Assembly (NCBI RefSeq): GCF_030643805.1
Contig: NZ_CP094656.1
Location: forward strand, 2,294,001-2,358,000
Reading direction: 5' to 3'
DNA length: 64,000 nucleotides
DNA from: Alkalihalobacillus sp. AL-G
GTDB taxonomy: Bacteria; Bacillota; Bacilli; Bacillales; Fictibacillaceae
The number at the start of each line of letters is the position of its first letter. Within the stretch, counting starts at the first letter, position 1. The notes under the pieces are model-generated. The model had not been told where the DNA came from and did not search any database. It saw nothing but the letters and a program-made list of their open reading frames with translations. Both the position numbers and the translations under genes were made by a program. This document shows, piece by piece, positions 9,507 to 18,678 of this stretch.

Positions 9507-10094
9507 TTAGTTGAAGAAGAAGTGGTATTATTTAGGGTAGGAAAGAATGGGAAGGGAAGAACTTTATGAAACGTTTATTTTAGTTGGGACGATGATGATT
9601 ATATTGGTGGCACTACATATATAGAAATTGATGATGGTTATGTAACAAAACAAATTGCAGTAACACCAAAAAAGTATATAGCTTCCAATCGTAAAGACAA
9701 AGAACATCATTTTTATTTAGCAGAGGGACCAGTCAATATTGATGAAATTATAGAGTACGGTGGTTCCGAGATAAATGAAGAACATTTTTATAGTGTATGG
9801 AACACATATAAAAATCACCTTATTGATAAATGGAACGAGACAAAAGAAAAATTCCCTATTGGAGATAAGATTGAGGGAATAATTGAAGTTTTTTATCCTC
9901 AAGGGGTAATTTTTAATGTTTCACAAGATGTAATTGGTATCACTGACTACAATAAATCTAGCGACAGTACAAACCCAGAAAACCTTTATCCAGGACACAA
10001 AATAGTAGGAAAAATTGTTGGATATGATGAAGAAAATATGTGGTTAGTTATTGATAATCCAAGGGTGTTTTGACTCTTGTTCTTCTTCAACTAA
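9507..10094. repeat. 15-bp perfect inverted repeats around one gene
   Basis: TTAGTTGAAGAAGAA at 9507-9521 is exactly inverted at 10080-10094. The only coding sequence between them is the broken frame at 9566-10073. A related direct copy, GGCAGT(tt)AGTTGAAG, occurs at 9501 and again near 10146. The layout suggests a small mobile or recombined unit without a transposase. Confidence 0.5.
9566..10073 (+). pseudogene. Broken small gene of unknown function
   Basis: An ATG at 9566 reads only MKRLF before a TAG. One frame over, a continuous reading begins YFSWDDDDYIGG and runs about 160 codons to TGA at 10071. It contains no ATG near its start, so a one-base indel in the TTTATTTTAG run is likely. 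The C-terminal half (IGDKIEGIIEVFYPQGVIFN, then GHKIVGKIVGYDEENM) looks like a small S1/OB-type beta barrel. It sits among toxin-immunity type genes. Confidence 0.5.
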
Positions 10095-10217
10095 CTTGCG
10101 CCGATTGCTGGATAAGGTAATCGCCTTTGTTTTATTGAAGAATTAGGCAGTAGTTGAAGTAGTAAATGTAAAAGAAAAATAGAGTTTGGTTATGTTTACA
10201 AATGGAGGTAACAACAT

Positions 10218-10628
10218 ATGTCAGTTGAACGTGATGCAATGATTAGATCTTTAAAAGAGTTAGTTATTCCAATATTAAGAGAAAGTGGTTTTAAGGGTTC
10301 CTTTCCTCACTTTTATAGGAAATTAGAAGAACAAACTGATTTATTGATGTTTCAATTTAGTATGTGGGGTGGAGTCTTATATGTTGAAATCTCTAAGTGT
10401 CCACCAGAAGGACATACTGATGTCTCAGGTAAATTTCGTACACCTAATAAAATGAAAGTTTATTATATCGGTGATGGTTCTGCTTGGCATCGACATCGAA
10501 TTGGAAAAGACGTAAAAGGAATGTTTAAATTCCATAAAGATAATACTGATGAGATTGGAAAACTGATAAAAAACTCATTAAGTGAAGCTGGAGAATGGTG
10601 GACCTCTTATCCTAATTGGTGGACTTAA
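10218..10628 (+). CDS. DUF4304-like protein
   Basis: 136 residues, recognised as DUF4304-like from the layout: an N-terminal helix, the strand pair (FKGSFPHFYRKLE, then LLMFQFSMWGGVLYVEI) and a Trp-rich C-terminus (GEWWTSYPNWW). Members often sit next to toxins or immunity genes, but the function is not established. Start ATG with TGGAGG 8 nt upstream. No partner gene is adjacent. Confidence 0.6.
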   Translation: MSVERDAMIRSLKELVIPILRESGFKGSFPHFYRKLEEQTDLLMFQFSMWGGVLYVEISKCPPEGHTDVSGKFRTPNKMKVYYIGDGSAWHRHRIGKDVKGMFKFHKDNTDEIGKLIKNSLSEAGEWWTSYPNWWT

Positions 10629-10648
10629 TAAAGTTCATTTATATAGTA

Positions 10649-10716
10649 ATACCAGCTAATAGAAGCTCCTTGGTTATTCCATAATAGGGGGCACTTCTGG
10701 AATTAGAAGGTTATGT
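10649..10716 (+). repeat. Dispersed hairpin repeat, copy A
   Basis: Shares ATACCAGCTAATA with copy B, and TTATTCC-N-ATA-GGGGGC with the copies at 12938, 13807 and 16268. All copies lie between genes in this 6-kb accessory stretch. Confidence 0.5.
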
Positions 10717-10974
10717 TTTCCATATTAGGGTCATATTATTGAAGAAGGACTGATGTGTATAATGGTATTTCATGAAGCATTACATTTGTAATGCTTTTTT
10801 ATTTGAACCTTATAAAATTCAAGAAAAACTATTCAAAAAATGAAACTAAATAAAAAACCATAATTCTTAAAAGTACAGAAAGGAGGAAAATATGTGAAGG
10901 AAAATCATAATATTTGAATTGAAAAATGATATTGACCTTAAGGCGAACACAAGGAACAAATAATTGAGAAAATA
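10717..10974. other. Leader with remnant of the sigma gene 5' end
   Basis: A strong RBS (AAAGGAGG at about 10879) precedes a GTG/ATG pair whose frames stop within a few codons. With two small frame corrections the sequence would read into the sigma factor N-terminus. This suggests the original 5' end is here but damaged. Confidence 0.4.
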
Positions 10975-11457
10975 ATGAGCTTATATACCCAAGATGTTTA
11001 TTTACTAGCCTATTCTTTTGTAATAGATCAAGGATTGGCTGAAGGTATTTCTCAGGAAGTCTTTATTAAATGTTACAAGCATGTTGAAAACTTCCGTGGA
11101 GATGCTTCCATTAAATCCTGGGTCTATCGCATTACTGTAAATACATCTAAAGATTTTGTCAGGAAAAAAGTGTTGAGATTAAAATACCCGAAATTGTTAC
11201 TAGGGAATCTTCAAAAGACGGAAAGTCCAGAGGAAAGCTTTTTTAAAGATAATCAAAGAGATCAATTATTACATAAGGTTCTTTCCCTTCTTTACAAATA
11301 TCGTGAGGTTATAGAGCTCTATTATGTCAATGACCTAACAATAAATGAAGTTGGAGTTACACTAAATTTAAACACCAATACTATAAAAACAAGGCTTGTA
11401 AGAGGACGGGCCAAATTAAAAGAAAATCTTGTTTTCCAGAAAGGAGAGATTTTTTAA
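10975..11457 (+). CDS. ECF RNA polymerase sigma factor (5' end possibly damaged)
   Basis: 160 residues with region 2 (DVYLLAYSFV, then GISQEVFIKCYKHVENFRG, then SWVYRITVN) and region 4 (LSLLYKYREVIELYYVNDLTINEVG, then NTNTIKTRLVRGRAKLKE). Family members usually have 15-25 more residues at the N-terminus. In frame, a TAA lies 13 codons upstream of this ATG and the ATG has no good RBS, while a strong RBS sits about 90 nt further up in another frame. So either translation starts at this ATG or an ATT, or the gene has lost its proper start. It overlaps the anti-sigma start by one base (TAATG), so the two are coupled. Confidence 0.75.
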   Translation: MSLYTQDVYLLAYSFVIDQGLAEGISQEVFIKCYKHVENFRGDASIKSWVYRITVNTSKDFVRKKVLRLKYPKLLLGNLQKTESPEESFFKDNQRDQLLHKVLSLLYKYREVIELYYVNDLTINEVGVTLNLNTNTIKTRLVRGRAKLKENLVFQKGEIF

Positions 11458-12827
11458 TGGATGAAGATTTAAAGCAAGTAAAAAAGTATTATAAAGAAAA
11501 TTATTTCGATGAAGAAATCGCCACACGTATAAAAAGCAATGTTCAGCATCGCTTGATAAAAGGTAAGAAAAAGTTGAGCGTTAACAAGAAAATAACATAT
11601 TCCATCAGTGCTGCTGTATTATTTTTTACTCTGTTATTCAGTTTGGCTTTTGCTTCTCCCGCCATGGCGAGAATCATGTCAAATATTCCTTACTTGAATT
11701 CAATTTTTGAATTTATAGGTGACAGGGGGTTTCAAATTGCAAGTGAAGAAGGGCTAACTGCCCAAGTTGACAAATCTGCAACCGATAAAGGGATCACTCT
11801 TACCATTAACGAGGTATATTCTGCTGGACAGAAAATTTCTGTAGCCTACACAATACAGTCCAAGGAGAAACTTATTCCACCTTCGAAACAAAGCCCTTTT
11901 CAAATACTAGAAAGACCTGATATTGTCATTAATGGAAAATGGATCAATCATGCTGGTTCCTATCGTCATCAAAAAGTAACTGAAAATAAGTACATTGGTG
12001 TGGTAGAATTTCAAACATATAAACAGCTCCCCGATCATTTTGATGTGAAGATTAATACCGATAGCATCTTTAATCAGGTAGGGCAGTGGACTGTCCAATT
12101 TCCTGTAAAAAAGTCTACGGAAAAAGAAATTTTAATAGCGAAGAGTAAATCTTATAAGGAATTTACATTGACGGCAAATTCAATGGCTATCAATCCTGCA
12201 GAGATTTCGATCACGTTTGATCATGCGAATAAGGTGGCGTTTAAAGAAGACGGAACTATTATTCACGATGAACATATTGGTTTTAATTTACTAACCGATA
12301 ACGGCACGGCTTTAAACCTGTTAGATTTACATGGGTATTCAAGACCTGATGATCTGAATGGCAATACCCTTGTAATGCATAACAATTATATTTTCTTACC
12401 GCCAAAACGGAAAACAGACTATCTCATTTTAAGTCCGTACACCATTCCGGATTACAAATATCAAGAGGTGACTGGGGCTTTAGATGCTGAAAAATTCCCT
12501 CTTACACTTGATAAGGGTCAGCTTGGAAAAGTAACAATTACTGATGTGAAGTATGATCAGAATAAGACACTGTTATATTTCAAGGTAAAGAGTGAGTTCC
12601 CTTACCCGAATCATTTGGACGGGGCACGAATTTGGTTGAAAAATGTTTCTGGGGAAGTTATAACTACGCTAAAACGTTATCCCGATCGTGTTAAAGGTAA
12701 TTTGTTTGTCTTGGAATTTAAACCTATTAACGAAGAGGATAAACCTTTAAAAGTGGTTACACAAAAACATCCGATGCCTGAAATTCTAGAAGAACTTCGA
12801 ATTATGATCCCAATAAATAATAATTAA
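11457..12827 (+). CDS. Anti-sigma factor, DUF4179/DUF5643 type
   Basis: A 456-residue single-pass membrane protein: a charged cytosolic N-terminus (about residues 1-45), one transmembrane helix (ISAAVLFFTLLFSLAFASPA, about 50-69), then a large extracellular part. The part with ASEEGLTAQVDKSATDKGITLTINEV is the DUF4179 domain, and the C-terminal beta-rich half matches DUF5643. Family members hold the ECF sigma factor encoded just upstream until an envelope signal arrives. The start overlaps the sigma stop. An 11-bp terminator hairpin closes the operon. Confidence 0.82.
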   Translation: MDEDLKQVKKYYKENYFDEEIATRIKSNVQHRLIKGKKKLSVNKKITYSISAAVLFFTLLFSLAFASPAMARIMSNIPYLNSIFEFIGDRGFQIASEEGLTAQVDKSATDKGITLTINEVYSAGQKISVAYTIQSKEKLIPPSKQSPFQILERPDIVINGKWINHAGSYRHQKVTENKYIGVVEFQTYKQLPDHFDVKINTDSIFNQVGQWTVQFPVKKSTEKEILIAKSKSYKEFTLTANSMAINPAEISITFDHANKVAFKEDGTIIHDEHIGFNLLTDNGTALNLLDLHGYSRPDDLNGNTLVMHNNYIFLPPKRKTDYLILSPYTIPDYKYQEVTGALDAEKFPLTLDKGQLGKVTITDVKYDQNKTLLYFKVKSEFPYPNHLDGARIWLKNVSGEVITTLKRYPDRVKGNLFVLEFKPINEEDKPLKVVTQKHPMPEILEELRIMIPINNN

Positions 12828-12859
12828 AGGATTTGCACATTTATAGTACTTAGTAAGAT

Positions 12860-12891
12860 GAGTAGCTCCTGAGAAAAGCAAGGAGCTACTC
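12860..12891 (+). terminator. Terminator of the sigma/anti-sigma operon
   Basis: GAGTAGCTCCT pairs with AGGAGCTACTC (11 bp, 10-nt loop). Confidence 0.75.
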
Positions 12892-12937
12892 TCATTTATC
12901 TGGTTTGAAGTCAATTCAAAGGTTTTGTAATGCGTTC

Positions 12938-12984
12938 GTTATTCCGCTATAGGGGGCATATCTGAAATAAGGTATGCCTCCTTA
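12938..12984 (+). repeat. Dispersed hairpin repeat, copy C
   Basis: TTATTCCGCTATAGGGGGCAT, with GGGGGCAT pairing to ATGCCTCC. Same core as the copies at 10649, 13807 and 16268. Confidence 0.5.
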
Positions 12985-13077
12985 TTCGTAAAAGTAATCA
13001 TTGAGTAGGGCCAATTAATTTGTAATAATTGGTATTAACTAGATGGAGTTTAATGGAGTATGATTAAGGGGGATTAA

Positions 13078-13791
13078 GTGAGTAAAAAAAGTTTACTATT
13101 ATATAGTTGTATTACGCTTTTAGTTGCTATGGGTTGGTTTGCCTACCAAAAAGCTACTGATAATACTTACGAGGGTATGTCAATTATCCCTGAAGAACAC
13201 GAGGACATTCCTTTATTCGAGGGGTTAGAGCCGACTGAACACGAATATGTTATAGATGGTGATTATTGGTTGGATATTTATGATTTTTACTCAAAAGAAC
13301 TACCAAAGCTTGGCTGGAATGTTGAATATGAAGGCTCTGCCCTTAATGATAAAGACCCAGAAAATGATTGGAGCGGCTTTTATTCTCGTTGGAGAAAAGA
13401 AGGATTCAACGGTGAATTAACTGTTTCAGCACACTATAACCAATTTGAAGAACAAACAGAAGTGAAATTTGACAAAACGCCAATACATAATACAACAATA
13501 TGGATTAATTATACTCCAGAAAGCATTTGTATTTATGAAAGTCAGATGGATGAAAAATGCTCCAAAGTAACAGATCAAATTAAAATAGAGGAAATTGTAA
13601 ATTTTATAAACGGTGCTATTGATTGGAATGAAGAAGTATTACCTCGTGAAAAAACAAGTATGATTGATTTTGGTGACATAAAAATAAAGGTTCTTTATGA
13701 AAATGAAGAGGAAATTTATTTTCAATCAAAAAAAGGTACAAAATTGATGAAACCAGATCCTGATTTCTTTAAACTTACAAACCTTCAATAA
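13078..13791 (+). CDS. Membrane-anchored hypothetical protein
   Basis: 237 residues starting at GTG, with AAGGGGG 5 nt upstream. Residues 5-22 are one hydrophobic helix (signal anchor), followed by an acidic, mostly extracellular domain (WLDIYDFYSKELPKLGWNVEYEG, about residues 62-84) that reads like many small Bacillus exported proteins of unknown role. No lipobox cysteine is seen. I do not recognise a family with confidence. A terminator formed by repeat copy B follows. Confidence 0.7.
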   Translation: MSKKSLLLYSCITLLVAMGWFAYQKATDNTYEGMSIIPEEHEDIPLFEGLEPTEHEYVIDGDYWLDIYDFYSKELPKLGWNVEYEGSALNDKDPENDWSGFYSRWRKEGFNGELTVSAHYNQFEEQTEVKFDKTPIHNTTIWINYTPESICIYESQMDEKCSKVTDQIKIEEIVNFINGAIDWNEEVLPREKTSMIDFGDIKIKVLYENEEEIYFQSKKGTKLMKPDPDFFKLTNLQ

Positions 13792-13806
13792 AGGTGTTTT
13801 TCATTT

Positions 13807-13880
13807 ATACCAGCTAATAATGGGTTTCTACTTATTCCACATAAGGGGGCGTTGATCCAAGAAGGGTTACGCCTCTTTTT
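13807..13880 (+). repeat. Dispersed hairpin repeat, copy B, acting as terminator
   Basis: ATACCAGCTAATA, then TTATTCCACATAAGGGGGCGT. AGGGGGCGT pairs with ACGCCTCT and is followed by Ts, so the copy also works as a terminator for the gene before it. Confidence 0.6.
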
Positions 13881-14009
13881 GCTTAATATCTAACTAGTGG
13901 GCAGTTTTAAGGAGTACTGGGAGTAGACGGATAATAAGTTCCTTTTAAAGACAATTGATATTCGGGTTAACCTAAGAAAATTTAAAACTAAATTAAGGAG
14001 CCAACAATT

Positions 14010-14717
14010 ATGACCGAAGTATTTGAGTTAAAGAAGAATGATAGGTTTAAACTAATTAATGAAGTTGCCCTCAAATTACAACAGGAGATGAACACTACAG
14101 AAATTAACCTTTTTCTGAGTGGTTTTACCATTGAACATAATAATGAAACTATTGTTCCAAGTAAGAGAACTCATGTTATTAATTTATTATCAAAGGTTTC
14201 GGATTCAGTAGTTTTACAGGTAGCAAGCGGGTTAAATATTAACTTACATAACAATATAGAAGTAATAAACCAACTAGATAACTTATTACAAGAGAACTTT
14301 TTGAAGAATATTATTGATGATTTTAATCGCTCAGTATCAAATATTGAGAAAGATTCAGATCAAGCAATTGCAAGTGCTTCTTCAACACTAGAGAGTATAT
14401 GTAAATCTTTGTTAGATTTTTTCTCCACAGATTATCCCAAAGATCAAAGTTTATCATCATTAGTTTCAAAGACTTTTTCTCTGTTAGACTTATCATCTGC
14501 TGCTCACTCGGATGCTGAAATAAAAAGGATTCTAGGAGGATTAACTAACGCAGGGTTAGGCATAGGAGTGCTAAGAACTGGATATAGTTCTGCTCATGGA
14601 AAAGGTAGTAAACAATACAGGTTAGGAAAAAGACATGCTAGGTTAGTTGTGAATAGCATGGCAACAATAGGAATATTTTTGTTGGAAACATACTACGAAA
14701 AATATAATATGGTTTAG
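14010..14717 (+). CDS. Abi_C-domain protein (abortive-infection-like)
   Basis: 235 residues. The C-terminal third has the Abi_C pattern: conserved LGGLTNAGLGIGVLRTGYSSAHGKG followed by KRHARLVVNSMATIGIFLLETYYEK. The middle (about residues 110-140, SNIEKDSDQAIASASSTLES) is the helical region usually placed before it. The N-terminus has no recognised domain. Abi_C domains occur in abortive infection proteins that act against phages, but many members are untested. Start ATG with AAGGAG about 9 nt upstream. It stands alone in a region rich in repeats and decayed genes, which fits a mobile defence gene. Confidence 0.7.
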   Translation: MTEVFELKKNDRFKLINEVALKLQQEMNTTEINLFLSGFTIEHNNETIVPSKRTHVINLLSKVSDSVVLQVASGLNINLHNNIEVINQLDNLLQENFLKNIIDDFNRSVSNIEKDSDQAIASASSTLESICKSLLDFFSTDYPKDQSLSSLVSKTFSLLDLSSAAHSDAEIKRILGGLTNAGLGIGVLRTGYSSAHGKGSKQYRLGKRHARLVVNSMATIGIFLLETYYEKYNMV

Positions 14718-15063
14718 AAAAGGGAGTTAAGATATGGTCGTAACAAATTTATGAGGGAACACCATTTTCAGTTGCTCCCTTTCAGAACTTTTATAGAATA
14801 TCTTTATATTTATTCCTCCAGTTAAGGGGGTAATAATTAATAACTATCGCCTCCTAAAGAGAAAACACTAAATCTAAAATACATTAGAAGAAAGAGCTGG
14901 TCTAGCAAAAAATCTTATTCGGTCGAATAAATAGTAAAACCTGTGGTTATATCTGACCATAGGTTTTTTTACATCATGATGGTATTTATTTAAGGATACT
15001 TCCATATGCTAAACTCGAATTCCAAACTGAGAGAACACGCAAAGAAGAAAGGATTAGAGTGTA
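14718..15063. other. Spacer with terminator-like stems
   Basis: No gene seen. The only clear structure is the hairpin at 14936-14970. Confidence 0.4.
14936..14970 (+). terminator. Rho-independent terminator
   Basis: AAACCTGTGGT pairs with ACCATAGGTTT with one mismatch, followed by Ts. It probably ends transcription from the Abi_C-like gene. Confidence 0.7.
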
Positions 15064-16230
15064 ATGCTATTTGGAAAACTAAGTATTATTTTAAGTTTGG
15101 TGACCTCATTAAGTGCATCCCTTGATCATACAAATAACACTGAAAAGCCATACCCTACCTCTGTATTTCAACAGATGCATACTATGGGTTTTGATACGTC
15201 ATCAAAATATAAATTATCTACAAAAGTAAACCAAAAAATTCAACTGGAAGATACTACAATCACAATAACAGATGTATTATATGATGGAATAAACATTTAT
15301 ATTGGATATCAAACACGCCCGTACAATAAGGTTTATCATGATTATCATTTTTCGTTTAAAGTGAACGGTAAACCAATGGATGGTTTCGGATACTCAATTG
15401 ATCAACGAAAAATTAATAATTCACAGGGGGCTAACATTCTTACATTGACACCTCGAAATCCGCTTAATAGTGAGTTCGAATTGAGTTTATATTTGAATCA
15501 AAAAAACTCGAAACAAAATCTGACATCAAGCATGGTGGAATTACCGATTAAGAAAATAAAAGGGGTGAAATCATATTCGTTATCTTTAAATAAATCACTT
15601 CAAGGAAACAGATATAGCATTAAAAAGGTTGTGTTTAGCCCAATTGTTACAGCGATTATATTTGATGCGGAAATTTCAGTTCATGACCATAATAGCATTA
15701 AATATTTGCTTTTTAATAATGAAATTATGTTAAATCCTTTAGGAAGTGGAGGCGGAGGAGGGCCAGAGAAGGATGGCAAGATCGTGACCAGGAATATTGC
15801 CAGATTTGAGCCGCTCGAAAAACTTCCAAAACGTTTGGTATTTCAAGCCGTAAAAGTGCAAAATCCAAAGAATGGATCAAATAAGTTATTAGAAAAACCT
15901 TTATCAAAATTGCCATTATCATTGAAACAAGGCGAGGTAGGCTCCATAAAAGTAACTGAAATTAAAAATGGCAAAAACTATACTAAAATTTATTATGAAG
16001 TGGAGGGTAAAGAGCCCTATAAACAAGCCACTGCATTTTTCTTAAAAGATGATGCCAATCAAAAATATGATATGTTAAAACCACCTGATCGGTTAAGTGA
16101 CGACGAATATAAGTTTGTTGCAACCTTTGAACCGACTAACCAAACAGATAATTTATCAATTGTGTCCGCCCAGTTGAAAAAGCCTGTAAGCATTGATACT
16201 TTTAAAGTAGAAATTAAGTTAGAAAAGTAA
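15064..16230 (+). CDS. Secreted DUF4179/DUF5643-like protein without sigma partner
   Basis: 388 residues. A hydrophobic start (LFGKLSIILSLVTSLSASL, residues 2-20) acts as a signal peptide. The rest resembles the extracellular part of the anti-sigma factor at 11457-12827: a KLSTKVNQKIQLEDTTITITDV segment, then two beta-rich halves with a glycine run (GSGGGGG) near residue 224. The cytosolic sigma-binding part is absent and no sigma gene is adjacent. It looks like a truncated or repurposed anti-sigma ectodomain. The ATG has only a weak RBS (AAGGA, 12 nt away). Confidence 0.65.
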   Translation: MLFGKLSIILSLVTSLSASLDHTNNTEKPYPTSVFQQMHTMGFDTSSKYKLSTKVNQKIQLEDTTITITDVLYDGINIYIGYQTRPYNKVYHDYHFSFKVNGKPMDGFGYSIDQRKINNSQGANILTLTPRNPLNSEFELSLYLNQKNSKQNLTSSMVELPIKKIKGVKSYSLSLNKSLQGNRYSIKKVVFSPIVTAIIFDAEISVHDHNSIKYLLFNNEIMLNPLGSGGGGGPEKDGKIVTRNIARFEPLEKLPKRLVFQAVKVQNPKNGSNKLLEKPLSKLPLSLKQGEVGSIKVTEIKNGKNYTKIYYEVEGKEPYKQATAFFLKDDANQKYDMLKPPDRLSDDEYKFVATFEPTNQTDNLSIVSAQLKKPVSIDTFKVEIKLEK

Positions 16231-16267
16231 AGGTTTTCCTATATATGAGTAAATATTTTTTTGATTT

Positions 16268-16307
16268 ATCACTATTAGTTATTCCAGAAAAGGGCGCGAT
16301 TGTGGAA
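16268..16307 (+). repeat. Dispersed hairpin repeat, copy D
   Basis: Diverged copy: TTAGTTATTCCAGAAAAGGGCGC. The core matches the copies at 10649, 12938 and 13807. Confidence 0.4.
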
Positions 16308-16852
<545 letters not shown>

Positions 16853-16867
16853 AATGAAAAAATCACT

Positions 16868-17746
16868 TTATTTCTTTTTTTCTTCCTCTATAGCCGGTAA
16901 CCAAAATTCTACGAGTTCTTCTTCATGGATGAAGTTTTCAATGTCCGCGGCTTTTTTGCCATCGACCATGTGTGCGTATCCAAGAATTTCACCGTCGTTT
17001 TTATTTATAGCGATGTCAAGATCATTCAAGATACCCTTTAAATAACGCATTGCTGTTTTCATTCTTTCACTTGGTTGTTTCCATTGATCAACATGTGCTT
17101 GTGGCCATTCGCCTTTTGGTAGGTCGAGGTGTTCGTATCGTTCCTTTTCTTCCATATGAATTACAATTGTTAGATTCTTAATATTTTCGAAATCCTTTTC
17201 AATCGCTTCACCTTCAACATCGATATACCAAATAGAACCTCTTAAAATGTGTGAACCCATTGCTCGATAGTACATTTCGTCATCGTATTGTTCTGGTACC
17301 GGCGCATGCAACATCTCATTATTGATCCGGATCAACTTTTTTGCACTGTTGGTTTCATGATCAGGAACAGTTCCGACGTCGGTTACATCTTTCCAGTTTT
17401 TGTCCAACCCGGCATCGTTTGTAGGTTGGTCGTCAGAAGCTGCATTAGTTGGAGTATCATTACTTGGGTTATTGTTACCATCGTCATTCTTAGAAATATC
17501 AGGCGCCACTGCAGATTGATCGGGATTCGAACCAATCCCTTCATTCAACAATACTGCACCAAGTCCGAACAATAAAATCACAGTTGCAGTACTATAGAAT
17601 ATCCTTTTCAAGAATTGATTACTTGCTGGATTCTTTGTTGTTAATGAGTGTAGCACTTTTTGCTTTTCGTTATTTAAAAAACGGATTTCTCCATAAATGT
17701 CCTGATCTAAATCCTTTTTGAGTTTGTTAAATTCTTTTTCACTCAT
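16868..17746 (-). CDS. Anti-sigma factor, membrane-anchored
   Basis: 292 residues. The charged cytosolic N-terminus (about residues 1-45) is followed by one transmembrane helix (STATVILLFGLGAVLLNEGI, about 52-71), then an Asn/Asp-rich linker and an extracellular domain of about 180 residues with no clear family. The frame extends to a TTG at 17767, but the ATG at 17746 is preferred because it lies behind AGAGG with good spacing. It overlaps the end of the sigma gene by 8 nt (ATGAGTGA), so the two are translationally coupled. Confidence 0.75.
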   Translation of the reverse strand: MSEKEFNKLKKDLDQDIYGEIRFLNNEKQKVLHSLTTKNPASNQFLKRIFYSTATVILLFGLGAVLLNEGIGSNPDQSAVAPDISKNDDGNNNPSNDTPTNAASDDQPTNDAGLDKNWKDVTDVGTVPDHETNSAKKLIRINNEMLHAPVPEQYDDEMYYRAMGSHILRGSIWYIDVEGEAIEKDFENIKNLTIVIHMEEKERYEHLDLPKGEWPQAHVDQWKQPSERMKTAMRYLKGILNDLDIAINKNDGEILGYAHMVDGKKAADIENFIHEEELVEFWLPAIEEEKKK

Positions 17747-18287
17747 GTTCAATACCTCTCCTTTCAAATTCCTTTTTCAACTGTTCCTTTCCTCTACTTA
17801 ATCTTGTTTTGACTGTATTTTCGTTCAACTGCGTTATTTCGCTGATTTCTTTGATTTTCAAACCTTCATAGTAGAACATATAAATAATGGTTCTATATTT
17901 TGGATTTAATGACATCAATGATTGGGTCACACTTGATCGTCTGTCCTTGTCAATTAGTTTTAGCTCAGGGTTTTTTTCATTTGACTTAATTGCAAACTTC
18001 TTCATTGGTAGTAACCGCTTAAAAGCACTGCTTTTCAACACGTCTTTCGATTTGTTGATTGTAATCCTGAAAATCCAAGTTTTATAGCTCGATCTTTCTT
18101 CAAATTGATGGAGGTTATAATAGCAAGAAATAAAAACATCTTGTGCAATATCTTCTGCAGTGCTTAGGTCTTTGACATATGTAAAAGCTAGTTTTTTTAC
18201 CATATCACCATATGAATCCATCAATTCAATAAGCGTTTCTTCTTTGGATATCATGTTATTCAATGGTAGTTCTTCAATCTTAGGCAT
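17739..18287 (-). CDS. ECF RNA polymerase sigma factor
   Basis: 182 residues with region 2 (MVKKLAFTYVKDLSTAEDIAQDVF, then YKTWIFRITINKSKD) and region 4 (LNPKYRTIIYMFYYEGLKIKEISE, then NENTVKTRLSRGKEQLKKEF). RBS AAGAAGG upstream of the ATG. The promoter about 70 nt upstream has ECF form (TGAAAC, 16 nt, CGTC), which predicts autoregulation or control by a related sigma factor. The first gene of a two-gene leftward operon. Confidence 0.88.
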   Translation of the reverse strand: MPKIEELPLNNMISKEETLIELMDSYGDMVKKLAFTYVKDLSTAEDIAQDVFISCYYNLHQFEERSSYKTWIFRITINKSKDVLKSSAFKRLLPMKKFAIKSNEKNPELKLIDKDRRSSVTQSLMSLNPKYRTIIYMFYYEGLKIKEISEITQLNENTVKTRLSRGKEQLKKEFERRGIEHE

Positions 18288-18355
18288 TTATAAATCACAA
18301 CCTTCTTGTGGACATACTTCATTTAAACCACTTCCTTTAAATTTGATGTAACTTA

Positions 18356-18381
18356 GACGAGGGACTTTTAAAAAGGTTTCA
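18356..18381 (-). promoter_or_regulatory. ECF-type promoter of the sigma operon
   Basis: On the minus strand TGAAAC (18381-18376), 16-nt spacer, CGTC (18359-18356), the pattern of SigM/SigW/SigX-like promoters. Confidence 0.7.
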
Positions 18382-18611
18382 ACATTTTCTGCTCTATTTA
18401 AATAAAGGAAATAGCACCTAAAGGGTTAAAAAATTCAGCTATACTCTCGAAGTATATGGTTATCGAGTTTTAGGGGAATTATATGAAAGACCATTATCGT
18501 AATAAAATGAAGGAAATATGGAGAGCAAGCATCTCGAAGAAGAAAACAAAAGATGGCGTGAACACTACGAGGCAGGCTCACATCTCTATAGAAAAAACCA
18601 ACCAAGTACTA

Positions 18612-18666
18612 ATAAAGACAGAGCACATTTGTCTCTTACCCATAAGACAAAGCTCTGTCTTTATAG
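18612..18666 (-). terminator. Terminator downstream of the dehydrogenase gene
   Basis: AAAGACAGAGC pairs with GCTCTGTCTTT (11 bp), with a second nested stem (TTTGTCT/AGACAAA). It can work in both directions. Confidence 0.75.
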
Positions 18667-18678
18667 TTATACTCGAAT

